Source: Euryodendron excelsum (Eukaryota; Streptophyta; Magnoliopsida; Ericales; Pentaphylacaceae). Taken from it: a stretch of DNA of 64,000 nt. A program made the position numbers and the translations under genes. Shown here one piece after another: positions 45,502 through 59,000 of this stretch. The notes below the pieces were generated by a model. That model was not told where the DNA came from, ran no database searches, and worked only from the letters and a program-made list of their open reading frames with translations. Location of the stretch: NCBI GenBank assembly GCA_033060915.1, contig CM065398.1:2052501-2116500 (forward strand). Reading direction: 5' to 3'. The number at the start of each line of letters is the position of its first letter. Position 1 is the first letter of the stretch.

Positions 45502-47431
45502 ATGGAAACAACAATATCCAGAAGAGCTCTAATCCTGTCCATATTAATGGGTTTGGCTAGTTTCATCATAATTCAAGTATCTGGTGAGAGTTCATCGCCT
45601 GTGGGTCAGTTTTCCCGTCACCAAATGCGGAAAATGCAAGCCTTTAAGGCCTCATTTGTCGAGCACGATTCGATATCTCTCCCACCGAGCTCCATGTCTC
45701 CATCTCCTAGCTTTGCTCCATCACCGTCGGTAAGCATTGAAATCTTCTTGAATTTTCTTGGTTAATCTTTCAATACCCCATTGTTGCTTCTTGGTTAATC
45801 TTTCTTAACTCTAAAGTATATATGTAATTAATATGTATTTTTAATTCATTATGATAGTTGGTGATGGGTGATTATGATTGTAGGTAACCCCAAGTCCACG
45901 TGTATATCACGTGACATCTTACGGTGCAGACCCAACAGGTGAAACAGACAGCATAGAGGCACTTCTCGGAGCAATATCAGATGCATTACAAGGTCCTGGC
46001 GATGGCTTCTTGATGGAAGGTATTGTTAACCTTGGGGGTGCAGAGATTAATCTGGAAGGCGGCACGTACTCTATCAGCCGCCCCCTCCGGTTTCCGAAGG
46101 CCGGCCAAGGTAACATCATGGTATGCTCCCAAAACTTTCAGAACTACTTGACCCTTTTTCTCTTGAGAAATTTGATTAATTAATGTCTTAAAATAAATAA
46201 AGTTTCTGAAAACATGGATTAAAATGTGCCACGTGGCAGGATCGAGTTATGTGTTGATTCTTAGGCATTGGTACATACACATAAATTTTAATTATTAAAA
46301 TACCACTATTACATCATTCTCTATATTCAAAAGATCTGTAAGAATATAATTTTTCTAAGTACTATACAACTTTTACTTATTTTTTCTAACTTAAGTTCCT
46401 CAATTTAACTCTTGATGAAACAGATACACGGAGGGACACTGAAAGCTTCGGATAATTTTCCAACCGATGGGTATCTGATCGATCTATCAGCTTCTTCTTC
46501 CAACAACGATGAATATAACTACGAGTATATAACATTCAGAGACCTCATGTTGGACTCCAATTTCAGGGGTGGAGGGATTCAAGTCATAAACTCACTAAGA
46601 ACTAGCATTGATAACTGTTACATTGCCCATTTCACCACCAACGGTATCTTAGTCCAAGGTGGCCATGAAACCTACATTCGAAACTCCTTCTTAGGTCAAC
46701 ACATCACGGCCGGAGGCGATCACGGCGAGAGGAACTTCTCAGCCACGGCAATTAACCTAATGGGCAACGACAATGCCGTCACCGACGTGGTTATCTTCTC
46801 GGCTGCAATAGGGATAATGGTTTCGGGTCAGGCCAACACGATTTCCGGAGTCCATTGCTACAACAAAGCAACTGGATTTGGCGGGACCGGGATTTACCTT
46901 AAGTTGCCAGGCTTGACACAAACCAGGATTGTGAATTGTTACATGGATTACACCGGAATCGTGGCCGAAGACCCGGTTCAACTCCACATCTCAAGCAGTT
47001 TCTTCCTAGGAGATGCTTTCATTCTTTTCAAATCGATAAATGGTATTGTAAATGGTGTTAATATTGTAGATAACATGTTTAGCGGATCCGGAAAAGGGAT
47101 TGAGATTGTTCAGTTGGATCAAGGAAATGGACCTTTCAAAGCTGTTGATCAAGTTGTAGTTGACCGAAACAATGTGAAGGGGATGAACCTTAAGGCGACG
47201 GTAGGAAGACAATCTGTGCATGGGAATGGGAGCTCGTGGACCGTCGATTTTAACCCTACTTTATTATTTCCTAACCTTATAAAGAACGTTCAATACGCAT
47301 TAAGCACAATCGGAAGCTCATTCCCTAATCATGCTTTGCGTAATGTGTCCAATAACCGCGTTGTAATTGAGTCGGATGTGGCCATTCCTGCAAGTGTGTT
47401 TGTTGTGGTGGATCAAGGAGTTTCAAGCTAG
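45502..47431 (+). CDS. QRT3: QUARTET3-like polygalacturonase (pectin lyase-like superfamily), intact
   Basis: Exons 45502-45729, 45884-46120 and 46424-47431 join in phase 0 with GT-AG introns of 154 and 303 bp, giving 490 residues; Arabidopsis QRT3 is similar in size. Residues 1-28 look like a signal peptide ending V-S-G, so it is secreted. A Ser/Pro-rich linker (about 58-82) precedes the pectate-lyase-3/QRT3 parallel beta-helix. It begins Y-G-A-D-P-T-G (89-95) and includes N-L-G-G-A-E-I-N-L-E-G-G, R-G-G-G-I-Q-V and G-G-H-E-T (234-238). QRT3 in Arabidopsis is a tapetum-secreted polygalacturonase that breaks pollen-mother-cell wall pectin so microspores separate. The same role is inferred here. 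No stop or frameshift is seen. It is next to a paralogue, as in Arabidopsis. A simpler pectin-modifying role in other tissues cannot be excluded. Confidence 0.93.
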
Positions 47432-48341
47432 AGCTAATCTAGTTTTGGGTTCAAGAAATCTTAATGAGAAAGTGTATAGGATGCATGGAAGATTGGTACA
47501 TTTACTCAGTTACCAATTCCATTGTTATTACCAAGAAATTCTTGATACTAAAATTTCAATTTAAAGTCAATGTAAACCCCGCTACATATTCCAAGTAATG
47601 CAAAAGTTTCTTAGTTCAATTACAAGATATATTCTTCAGTTTCTTCATATGGAATTAGACAGTTGTTGAATTAAATAAGAATGCTTATAGTGTGGCCAGG
47701 AATCAAGTATACGCACAATTCAAACTTTGAAATTTCAAGTGGAGACCAAATGAAACTAGAAGTTCTAAAATTCCACAGAAACATTGAAACTGTGCATCAA
47801 GAGTTAAGAAAATGAGTTCATGTGTAGAAAGAGCACAACAAATTCAAAATTTTACAAAATGGTGTGATCCTAAATTAGCATTTGAGAAGTGCCCACAATT
47901 GTTTTCATAGTATTTTAAATGAAGTGACTCTTACTAGATCTGATTTATAATCATTTTTAGTATTTTATTACCCAATCCAGTAGATGGATTTCTTCTTCCT
48001 TCTCATGCAATGATGCAACACAATATCCAATCCTTGTGAAACCTAACAATATCCAAATGTCTTCTAATGGAAACAAAAATCAATAGAAAATTTTAATTTT
48101 CTTTAACAAACAACTAAGTTAGATTTCGCTCAAGGCAGGTAAAAGGTCTTAGCTGACGACTGTGCTTTTGATACTTTGAACCTATAGTACCAGTCTAGAA
48201 GGTCCAACACTGAAAGTCTCAGTTTTTACAAGTCTCTGAACACCAATTAGATGGCCAGAACTGATCAATGGTGACCTTTTCTGGAAAGATAAAGACTTGA
48301 AGCTGTGATTTAGCCGGCACGAAGGCAGCACTGTACGAATC

Positions 48342-48380
<39 letters not shown>

Positions 48381-48409
48381 AATAATTATATATGTGTATA
48401 ATAAAAGTG
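47432..48409. other. QRT3 3' flank, no further gene
   Basis: The 3' UTR should occupy the first few hundred bases. No coding or RNA feature is otherwise supported. A (TA)n tract lies at 48345-48372. Confidence 0.5.
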
Positions 48410-48620
48410 TGGGGTAGCAATGTCACAATGGTTAAGGTTTTTGGAGTTGAAAGTGTAACTAATCCTGTTATTTTTAGGTGAATGTGGGTGGCTATTTATG
48501 CAAGTCATCATCCAAGCGGTTAGAGTTGGTGAAGCCCATTCAACTTTAGATCGAAAAACAAAAGTACGAAAATGACATTAGAACTAGATGAAACACATGC
48601 AGGTGTATCAACAACTATTG
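48410..48620 (+). mobile_element. tRNA-derived SINE-like sequence
   Basis: GTCACAATGGTTAAGG at 48421 resembles an internal promoter box A. A box B-like segment is weaker. Downstream non-coding sequence runs into an A-rich region near 48620. Confidence 0.35.
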
Positions 48621-48727
48621 CCAAAGTCAAAAGACAAGGATTTAAATAACCACTTTTTTTTTTCTTATTTAGTTTCATTTCATGTGAAATAATGAGTTTT
48701 TCTTTTCTATTTTTGTTATTTCTTTTT

Positions 48728-49157
48728 AGGAGTAATTATACTTTATCTGTTTGTGATTTGAGTCAAAATCAGACGGCTCTTTTGTGGTTTAAAAGTGAAC
48801 ACATGACTCCCTGTGGTTTAGACTTATCAACAAAATAGACGAAAACCGTTAGATTATGTTATCTCTCCAAATTAAAATATCAAAAAGGTGATTTGACCCT
48901 TTTATGCCAAAATAAAGGCTTGTCTATCAAGTTTTTTTTTTTTTGGTTATTTTACCAAATCCTCTTTTTGATGTTCTAATTTGGAGAGATAAAAGGATTA
49001 AAAATACCCATATAATAGAATTTTCATTAAATCTAATGGTTTCTATCTATTTTGTAGATAAGTTCAAACTACCGGCAAGGTTATGTGTTCGCTTTTAAAC
49101 CACAGAAGGTCATTTGATTTTGACTTAAACTACAAGAGGGTAAAGTGTAATCACCCT
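48728..49157. mobile_element. Long-TIR MITE (Mutator-like), about 430 bp
   Basis: The left 125 bp and the reverse complement of the right 125 bp align closely. Both contain TTTGTGGTTTAAAAG / TTCTGTGGTTTAAAAG, GAACACATGACT / GAACACATAACC and CAACAAAATAGACGAAAACC / TACAAAATAGATAGAAACC. There is little interior. No protein is encoded. No target duplication was defined. Confidence 0.85.
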
Positions 49158-49689
49158 TTCTTTTTATGATTAATTTTACCAAGATCCATGGAGGTTTCGT
49201 GTATCGGCACCTAGACCTACTATTTTTAAAAAAATAATCACCTAAACCCCTGAGGATTTATGCACTCTATTGACTGGATGAATTGACATTATGCCCTCGT
49301 TTTGCATTTAAAAATTGAAAAAAGACCTTTGCTTTTTATTTTTGGCAGTTGGAGCAGCTGTAAAAAAACCAAGTTCTCCCTCCCCACACCCAATAACAGC
49401 TGGGATTGCAATAGTTAATTAGAATGGTTCAGAAAGTGAATCATTTTTATGTAACACGAAAAAAAATAAGAAATAATTTTTTACTCGTAAAATAACTTGT
49501 GGCAGAAAACATTTTCTATTCAAAACTTTTTTAACCGTAAAAATAATTACATTCTATAGGAAAATATAATCACATAGGTGTTGATTATGTCTAATAATAT
49601 TTTGGAGAGTACGAGTCCGTTGGAAGATTGAGTTATGTATATTTAGATGTATGTATATTAGTATATATAAAATTTAGATTAATTATATT

Positions 49690-50205
49690 TTGTATCCTTA
49701 TATTTTACATCAAATTTCACTTCAGGGCCTTCACTTTCAATTGTAACAATTAAGCCCTTACACTTTTAATTTGTTTTGGTATCAACGTTTTGTTTGGAAA
49801 ATAGATAGAAATTTCACATGCGATAAATGCATGGCCTTTTTTTATGGACAAATATATAAATTCAACTATTTTCTATCTCAAAGACTCACATGAATCACAT
49901 GAGTCAAATTGGAAATTTTTAACATGAAACTTAATTACATTTTATACATCACAAATTTGATTATACTCATGATTTTAGAATGATTTGAGATAAATTTGTG
50001 ATAAATTATTGAGAAAAAGCATGATTTTACATCTTTGCTCTTTGAAAAAGACATAGTGCTTGTCATATGTGAAATTTTTGTCTATTTTCTAAACGAAAGT
50101 TAGCATGAGATTGGCATTGCAATAAATTAAAAGTGTAAGAATATAATTGTTACAATTGAAAGTGAAGGTCATAAAGTAAAATTTGATGTAAAGTATAACT
50201 TATAA
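49690..50205. mobile_element. Long-TIR MITE, about 515 bp
   Basis: The left arm (about 49690-49830) and reverse-complemented right arm (about 50065-50205) align for about 140 bp. They share TTTTACATCAAATTTCACTT, CCTTCACTTTCAATTGTAAC, TACACTTTTAATTT and GAAAATAGA. The interior is short and AT-rich. It abuts the copia LTR to its right. Confidence 0.85.
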
Positions 50206-50214
50206 ACATCAATA

Positions 50215-50679
50215 AAGAGATCATAAAAGTTGACCTAGATCATATGTGAATATAAGAACTTTAACAGGAAACTAAACTGAATGTGGAAACTTACCTGTTT
50301 GCTCTATGGTTTCGCGAATCTCTTTGGAGCGGCGATTAAACTCGAACAAAGCTTCTTAGAGGCTGGTCTTCCTCTCTGTGCCCATTACTGTATGACGGAA
50401 TTTTATGGAAAACTGTCTGATTGTGAGAAGAGAGGGGACCTAGCCTCTATATACAGGAAAATCCTAGTCACATTGGGCCCTTCCATAAAAGGCTCAATTG
50501 GCTTAATAGGCCCACACTAATTACCGTCAACCCACATTGATAATAGGTGCACACTAGCCCATATATAATAGATCACAACCTTATTGGGCTTACCATGTTT
50601 GTCTCATTCAGACTTGGGTCCAACCCGTGTTTAGAAAACACCCACAATTAATGTGGGCTCAATTAAGAATAATCTAACA
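50215..50679 (-). repeat. Ty1/copia-type LTR, minus orientation
   Basis: Read on the minus strand, the LTR starts TGTTAGATTATTC at 50679, just after a polypurine tract AAGTGGGAGA (50682-50692). It contains a TATA-like TGTATATAGAGG (50443-50457) and a GC-richer R/U5 region toward 50290. The end at about 50215 is a guess. Minus-strand non-coding DNA at 50690-51110 resembles the 3' internal region of the same element. No gag or pol was seen. The plus-strand open frame at 50281-50520 is an LTR artefact. Confidence 0.65.
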
Positions 50680-51109
50680 TTCTCCCACTTGAGCCAACAT
50701 TAATTGTAGAAACAAAATTTGAAATGACTCTCGAGTTAGAACATGAAAATAACTGTATGTGGCCACAATTTTAAAAAACCAAGTAGGATGAGAAACAACA
50801 CCTAAAACAATCTGGTCCAACAAAGCTATCAATATCGAACCAAGGCAGTCATTACATTAGTAGTCTATGTAAGACCAGTCATGATTACAAACACTAATAA
50901 CTCTATCGACATGGATCAAATGTGGTAGTGTGGTGGGAAAAAGCACTCCGTATGTGATCTAATAACAGTGCTAATCCTCAATCAGTCCTCAAATTCTCTT
51001 TAACGGTATGCTCATTCAATAAGCAAGAGAATTCCAATGGTTTCTAATGAAACCCATATGTCTTGCACAACTGTCTCGAGACAACTTTATGGTGCAAACA
51101 CAACCCATA

Positions 51110-51465
51110 TGAGACATGAGTTGGGCTATTTTGATATGTGACGGGATATATGAATTTATCTCACGCGTTCTATCAGACTTGAGTCTTTTGGCGTATTGGT
51201 TAAGTTCCTAACATTCAGTACTAGAGCAACCTCCACGTCCTAAGTTCAAGTCACGGAGAGTTAACCAGTTGGGAAAGATGGGCCGCTGTGGACGTCGGCT
51301 ACAGAGTGTGGTAGTATGTTATGATCTTAGTGGGCTCAACCTAGGGTATGGGACATGAGTTAGGCTATTTCAATATGGAATGGGATATAAGAATTGATCT
51401 TACGCATTCTATCAGACCTGAGTCTTTTGATGTATTGGTCAAGTTCCTAATAGTGTCCAACAGTA
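51110..51465. repeat. Direct duplication of a roughly 115-bp segment, with a tRNA-like SINE part
   Basis: GAGACATGAGTTGGGCTATT at 51110 and GGGACATGAGTTAGGCTATT at 51350 begin two copies about 240 bp apart. Both continue through TCTATCAGACNTGAGTCTTTTG and a TATTGGTTAAGTTCC / TATTGGTCAAGTTCC word. The segment around 51192-51265 has a box A-like TATTGGTTAAG and a box B-like AGTTCAAGTCAC. Confidence 0.75.
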
Positions 51466-51674
51466 GCAAGGTGAGGTTTAATTTGGGTTATTATTTAACA
51501 GAAAAACAGGAAAGCTTGTGTGTTTATGAAATTAGGCCATTAATTCAAGTAGTATATAACTTTAAATTGGTGAATTAGGGCAGAGAACTTACATTACTTG
51601 TGGGGATTTTATTTGTCAAATTAGCTGCACATTGAGAAACTACATTAATTGGCCAATTTAGAATTAACAAAAAC

Positions 51675-51760
51675 CAGATTAGGGGAATTGGCCTTAAGGT
51701 TTGAGCTATTATAGTATCTCGGTTTTGAGGTTTTGAGTTCGACTTTCCCTAGGATGGATT
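51675..51760 (+). mobile_element. tRNA-related SINE head fragment
   Basis: TGGCCTTAAGG (box A type) at 51690 and GAGTTCGACTTTCC (box B type) near 51738 are spaced about 45 bp apart, in the pattern of a tRNA-derived RNA polymerase III promoter. No intact tRNA fold was made out. Confidence 0.4.
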
Positions 51761-51799
51761 GTATTTTAGTGCACATGTGACTGCTGGGCTTATTCTATT

Positions 51800-54700
51800 T
51801 GTTTTAATTGTTGAATTTTCTTAAAAAAATAACGCGTTTTTCATGATATAATTATCTAGACAAATATATATATATATATATATATATACCGACTCTAATA
51901 TAATTTTTCATTTTATGAATTAGGTGAATGAGTACCATGTCTTCCTCATCCACAAATACAAATGTTTCAAAATAAAAGGTGTGAGTTGTCGAAAAGTAGC
52001 AGTTAGGATTGCGGAGTTCACAAAAAACACTGAGAAACTTTTTTTGATTTCGATGGTGCTGATAGCACATGCTGTAAATGCTTTGACTGTGAAAGCCTCC
52101 TGCTATTGAAGGACAAAGTGGAAGTGATTCAGATGGAAGGTATGATGAAAGGGCATTGTTTTATCTCTGACAAAAGACATTATTAATTAATGGGAAGCAT
52201 TATAATGTTTTTCTCTTTGTCCAGTTCACTTTCTTTATTGCTCTGGCCACACATGACACAAGGTAATTGGATTTGTATACTGGATGATAGCCACACTGTT
52301 TATATGTAGGGTAACTAATGTGGATTAGTCTGTTTTGTGAGCAAGGGTGAGGTGGGTTATTGAGTGTTTTGGAAGTTTTATATTGATGTTGAAATTCTCA
52401 CAAATGTTTCTGTTTAATGAAAACGTTTCAATATTTTGTACATCAATGGCAATCGTTCATATAGCGAATGGTTCTGTACCGGGCAGTGTACCAGCCACTA
52501 CAGAGTTTATAGTTCCCCGAATTTGTATATTTTTTCTTAAAATAATTTATTTTTGTTATGCTTTTTATGATATATGAAAATTATGAATTATGTTTGTTAT
52601 GTACTAGACAATTGCTGTATCTTTTAAGCATGTTTTGATACACAGTTGTGTTAATAATACATTTATGTTATATTAAAATAATTTAGTATTGAATAATATC
52701 TTCTATAGATAATATCATATTTAAGTAAATCAAATTTTTTGTGCAAATATATATTTTCATGATACAATATTTACAGCAATAAGGACGGAATGGTACGCCG
52801 AAGAGCATCAACTGAAACGTACCACACCAATGACAAAAACAATAGACTAACTGGTACGAAATTGATAACAATGTACTAACAAAGGCAGTTTAAAGTTATA
52901 ATATATAATATTAAAGTAGTGAACTAATTGAGCCTCCATGACCAAGTCACTTAAAGGACAGTAATTTTTTAATGAATATTTATCTTATTTTGAAAATATG
53001 AAACAAATATTTGTCTATCTACTCAAGCCTAACAATATATGTATGCTTAAAAACCTAAAAAAAACAAATCGAGTCCACCTAATTAAAGTCAAGTTCCAAT
53101 ATTCATATAATTAAGTCACTTGACCCATGCTTGTGTCTATTTATTTTTTTATGGGTCATAATAATTTTAGGACAACATGGTAATATTTGAAATATATTTT
53201 TCAATAACTAATTTCTGGAACTGCTGTATTTGTATGTTCGATAAAATTTGTCTTTAGTTGCTTCAACAATGTGCCTTGGGTAAGTAGCATTTCAAATGAT
53301 ATATGTACACTGTTTACTATGAAAAAAGAAATATTTATAATAAATCACTTTATTCTTATTTTAGATTGAGCTATTATAACAACTCGATTAAATTATGAAA
53401 TGTAGAATTGAGCTAGAGATTCAAAAAACCGTCTATTGCCTTTATTGTCCCTTTCACCCTTTCATTTATGATATGCTTGGATCACAGATTTATCAAGGAA
53501 AATAAAAATGAAAAGGAGAGGAAAAAAAAAAAAAAGGGAAATGAGGCATTCCAAATTTTTACCTATTTCTTTTTTTTTTATATTCTTTTACCCTCTATAT
53601 TTTCTTATTAGTTTCTTTTTACTTCAACAAATACGGGATCCAAACACTGTGTTACTAGGATAAAAGAACGATAACCTGAAACATCAATCTTGTTAGCAAA
53701 ATGACAATGTATTAGGGCTTGGTGACTGCCTACCATAATACATAGAAAATTAAATAATTACTTCAGTAAAATTATTTGTTCAATTATATCTACTTAAAAA
53801 AAAATTACTTCAATATAGCTTAAATCTATCTTATCTTAAAATTTAGCAAAATATCAAAACAGTTTTAGTTGTCAATTTACTAAATTGTTTTTGCAAGTAG
53901 TAATTCCTTAATTTTCCACTATAATGCATCCATTTCAGAAAATATTCGTTATTTTTTCCAATAGTTAGGTTAAGTTGTTTATATTTCTTTCAGTTTTTTT
54001 GTTATCTTTTTGTTCGTTTCTTTCTCCCTTGCTTTTCTTGTTTTTTTTTTTTTTTTGGACTTCTGCAAAACTTCTACACATTTAAATAGACTAGATAATG
54101 CTCAATGCAATGAAATTCAAATGCCTTTTCATCTAGTGGATTGCACTAGCTGATTCAATTTCACATATCAAAATTTCACATGCACACAAGGTAACTAGAT
54201 CTGCCAATTACTATTTTTCCAAGAATTTAAAATATCAAGGATAATACTCCTTCATTCCGGTGTTATGAGTCTTACAACTGTAATATTATATATTATAATA
54301 AGGAAACACTCCAGTATGGTGAAGCTTGGTTTTTGAATCCCTGTCACATTTGCATTTTTTTTTTAATAAAATACATAATGAATTTAACATATATATGGTC
54401 TCACATATTAACTGAGACGTTAAATATATAAAGTTAATTACCATAATTTAGTGAACTGAATATACTACACGTTCTGGGAAAAAAAAAAAACCCTTTTACA
54501 CATGTATTGTGTGCATCACTTTCTAATTCCTTTATAGCAAGTTGCATTTTTTTTCGTATCCTAATTATAAATTTCAAATCCCCATAAACAAAAAGAAAAT
54601 TTAAAAATTCTAATGACTTATTGTTGTTTTTCCATATCAACTTTAATTTGGTTAATTTTTAAATACAATATCAATTTTCAAACAATTTATTCAAATATGA

Positions 54701-55974
54701 CAAAGGGTAATTTTACAAATTTATTATATAAGATGCTTTCCTTAAGTTGTGTGCATGGTTAATCATGCCACATAGAATGAGATGACGGGATTTATTTATT
54801 TCTTTATTTTGATTGGGGATGGGTGGAGGGAGAAAGCGATCCGTTAATATTGGGAAACCATTATTTGGAAGGAAATTTGAAATATTGTGGCTACATTAGA
54901 TAGGTAAAACACTAAATGCTTGAAATAAGAAGACACGTGCCGAAAAAAAAGATGAAAAAAAATAAAGATACATAATTGTTGAGATACATGAAATTTCAGA
55001 CTCTACAATTTTAAATATTTGATTCCATTGGTGTTTAAAAGTTTTGAAGGCACCATCATGTCAGGGAATTAAAAACATATATATATATATATATATAACA
55101 CCATATATATATATGAAATGAACCTGATACACATAATTCTGGATTTTAATATTTTAAAACTTTATTTAGTTTTATACAAAAGTTGAAAGATCATGATTTA
55201 AGTGAATTTGAAAATAATTTACTTATATCGATTTTGTTTTTCCTATATTGACAATGCATAATTATTTTACACAAAGTGGGCACCAATATGTAACATGTTT
55301 AAGAACAATACAAAAATAAATTCATGGACATGTGTCACATTTTGATGCACGTTTATATAAAAAATTATAATGTTTTGAAAAAATTTGAGTTTAGGGGGAG
55401 CAATATAATATATTATATTCTAAATATTCAAAAATTTACAAGCGTAAAGGAAAATTAAAAAAGTTTGGAAGAGTCAATAAACTATATTGTATTCTAAATA
55501 TCAAAATTTTTTATAAAATGTAAAAAAAAATTGAAAATTTAAATGGGCTCCGCCCCGCCCGCCCACCCACCCCCTTCATCCGCCCCGAGTGAAGGATATC
55601 CAAATTAAACTCATTTAAATATTCTACAACTTAGGGTTTTGGGTATTCATTTGTTTTTGGATTTAGAATCGGATTCAAAATTCTAATTCTAGAATCTAAT
55701 TTTAATATTCTTTTCCCTTTATTCTATATGAACCAAGCTGTACCTAAATATTAGGACTGTATCACTGTAGTACATAATCCTGTTTAAAATTTGGGATTAC
55801 ATTCCCTATCCGAAAAAAAAAAAAAAAAAAAGGCAAAAAATTGTGATTATTTATGGCACATGAGGTCGATACTTTTAATTGACAATTACTAATACCAAGG
55901 CCAACACCTTGGCTCCAAGTCATTCCATTTATGCACTCAAAACCAGCAATAAAAACTGTCCAACCAAACACTTT
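51800..55974. other. AT-rich intergenic DNA, no gene supported
   Basis: (TA)n tracts lie at about 51864-51889 and 55077-55097, with poly-A and poly-T runs. A short frame at 51924-52109 gives no recognisable domain. A C-rich transposon-like piece lies at 55545-55590 (GGGCTCCGCCCCGCCCGCC). The right end should hold the promoter of the QRT3 paralogue. Confidence 0.5.
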
Positions 55975-56001
55975 CCTCTCTCTCTCTCTCTCTCTCTCTC
56001 T
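55975..56001 (+). promoter_or_regulatory. (TC)n tract in the 5' leader of the QRT3 paralogue
   Basis: About thirteen TC repeats end 62 bp before the ATG, almost exactly as at QRT3. It may be a retained core-promoter or leader element, or a chance microsatellite. Confidence 0.55.
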
Positions 56002-56063
56002 GGTTTTCAATTAGAGTCTTCACCAGGGTATTACAATAGAGATCAGTCTAACAATACAAAACA

Positions 56064-59000
56064 ATGAAGCCCATTTCAGCATTGTTGTTCCTTCTCTTGT
56101 TTTTGGTAGAAGAAACAACATGTTCACTCCAACAGCAAAAGCTGTACGAATTCTACAGAAAGCTTCATCAGAAAGCAGCCTCTATTATAGCAGCGGAGCC
56201 GGTGCCGTCTCCGGTGGCTCCAAACGCCATAAAGGTGACATAATTTTCTTTTTCTTTTTTTTATGATTTTGTTTCATGTACATACCTATATGTGTATGTA
56301 TAATAATGTAGATGTATACATACATAAATGGTTTTTTTTTTTTTTTTGGAATATGTATGTGATTATAGAGTGCGGGGAGAGTTTTCTATCCAATTGGGTA
56401 TGGAGCAGACCCGACTGGGGCGCAAGATAGCAGTGATGCCATACTGAATGCTTTGGGCGATGCTTTCCAAGTGCAAGATGGGCTTGAATTGCTGCCTGGA
56501 ATCAAAGATTTGGGTGGTGTTGTTATTGATTTGCAAGGTGGCAATTACAAGATCAGCAAACCCATAAACCTCCCTTCTGGTGTAGGCAATGTCCTGGTAA
56601 CTCTCTCTCTCTCTCTCTGTGCTGGTGTAGGCGATGCCCTCCCTCCCTCCCTCCCTCCCTCCCTCGTTTTTCTCTCTCATGGACTCACGTGGCGCACGAT
56701 AGCCCACTGTTTCCTAGAAACACTTTGGTTGCAGTTATGGAACTTCAAAGCGTTGGAGTTGTTTTTTCTCTCTCTTTCTTTTCTATGTTTTGAACCTTCT
56801 TTTTTCACCTTTGCACATGGCGTTGGGACACGTGTCGATGCTTCAATGTCTCGTCCGCGTTTCATGCATGGGGATGCATTAACCACGACAGTTCTTTAAT
56901 GCGTCTTTATTCTCAACCTTTTAACACCTAAACAGCCTTTCCCAAGTTTCCAACTGTTAATAAATAAATATCAATTTCCTTTTTCTACTTTCCCCACAAA
57001 AGTTCAGAGCCAATTGCCAGTCAAATTTCCACGCATTAGGGTGTGTTTGGATGCACAATTAAGTAAGAATGTAAATTGTTTTAGATTTTAGTCTTAAAGC
57101 CAAATTGTTACACGTGTGAATTTTTTACATAGCAAAAATTTTAAATTTGAAAACTCACTATACAAATAAGATAATACATTTAATATCTTAAAAAGTGTCA
57201 TCTCTCTTTATACATTGCGTCACATATGAATAAAACAGCATACTATATAAGCATGATAATGTGGTATACGGATAAATTTTTCAACTAAGACATATATTAA
57301 TGATAAGAGTTAGTATATTGGAATTAGTAATTTCGTACATACCATGCACGCATTAGTCTTCGTGAAATGATTTCATGTATTACAATATGGGTAACCTCAT
57401 AAATGATTTACTTATTAACATAGATGAATCATATTTAAGGAATAAGTAAATTTTCCAATGAGTACAAAACAAGGTATAATTAAAGGCCAATCCATTAAGA
57501 ATGTTATGGGTTCTACAAAGTTTTTAAAAGCGTGAGATTCATAATTTTCAACATATTATACAATCAGACAAAGCATGTTTAACATGTAGATTCCTAATTA
57601 AATTTGTTGTTTAGAGAGTAACCTAATGCAAAATTCAATTTTTATTTCGCTATTTAGGTGGCTTTTATGTTGGTCTTATAATTATAACGACAAATTATTT
57701 TGTTCCCTCGCAACTTCATTAGAGAAAAATGTTGTCTGACTTCATATGAAAGCAAACAAAATTTGGTATGCCAAAAATATTTTTCAACAATAAAAGAAAG
57801 GGAGGGCGTAGCTGGGAGGTCATTACTTGCCTAGAATCATGTTAAGGATATCTTGGAATGAGTTAATGCTATGCAAGTGTAGGACACCCCACCTAATTTA
57901 TAGTGTAGGGTTTCGCTAGTAATTGCTTGCAAATAACTAGTGGCGCATGAACTGTCATGTTCAAGGCAGTTGGAAGGGTCCGCCATTCAATTAGGTTATA
58001 ACACCGACATATTTTCTGGTAGGGTTATAACTAATGTTCGAGTTTTAAAATTTCTTGGACGAAATTTTGTCATTTATTTGCAGATTTTACCCATAATGCT
58101 CCTAACTAACTTTGGAATATTCCTATGAAAAATTCACATCTATACAACCCTCCAGCGAACTCTTAATGTTGAAATGTAACTACTCTATTCGTATTGATTT
58201 GTCCTAATCAACCTACATCGATAAACCCTCTAACCCATGAAAACCTAGAACCCCAACAAAAGAATGAATAGGAAACCCTCAATTTAGAATTTTTCAACAA
58301 AAGAATGAATAGGAAACCCAATCAAAATACCAAAGTAGCTGAGGAGTAGGATTAGCTCAATAGTAGTGACGTCCCCACCTATGCCAAGAGGTCATAAGGT
58401 CGACTCATCCTCTACAACAAAAGAAAACCTAAGTGGCCTAAATTGAGGACTTCTAATCCGCTTCCAATTCTTCGAGGAAGGTATAGCCATACTCAAGGTC
58501 TGAAATTTAAAGGGAGTTTACAGAACTATGAAAAATATGATTTTGGATTGGACATCTAAGCTTGACCTGTTGGGAATATGGAAGACAAATTTCAGTTGTA
58601 ATAGTTAGACGAACTTGGTGGAAGAATGTCTCAGTTGAAGTGCCAAAGGTGGGTACCTATTAATATTTAGACAAACAAGGAGAATTTGATTATTTCGCTA
58701 TTCCATATGAAAAAATTAACTATTCATTACTTTAGGATAAAGTTCCAACAAGATCTCTCCAAACATTAAAATCTCCGAATCCAAATTTTTTTAAATTCAG
58801 CGTTTAAAATTTTAGTGTTGATCAATATCAGTCTGTGCGCATGTGTGTTTATTTCCTCCAGGTAAGCATATTTACACTCCACCCTTTACTTCTCAGACAT
58901 TATGGTGACATGGTTTGTTTTGTTCCCACAGTGTGGTACTTGCTTGGCCAAAAAAGGAACAAAAAAATGTTCTATTGGAGGCTAATGACATGATTAATTA

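Noticed and set aside
50281..50520. Plus-strand frame of 79 codons that looks protein-like
   Set aside because: It overlaps the R/U5 region of a minus-strand copia LTR. No family resemblance.
52347..52577. Open frame of 76 codons on the plus strand
   Set aside because: No domain, no splice context and AT-rich codon use like the surroundings.
58341..58420. Possible tRNA gene
   Set aside because: Box A and B are present, but no acceptor and anticodon stems could be paired. Interpreted as a SINE head.
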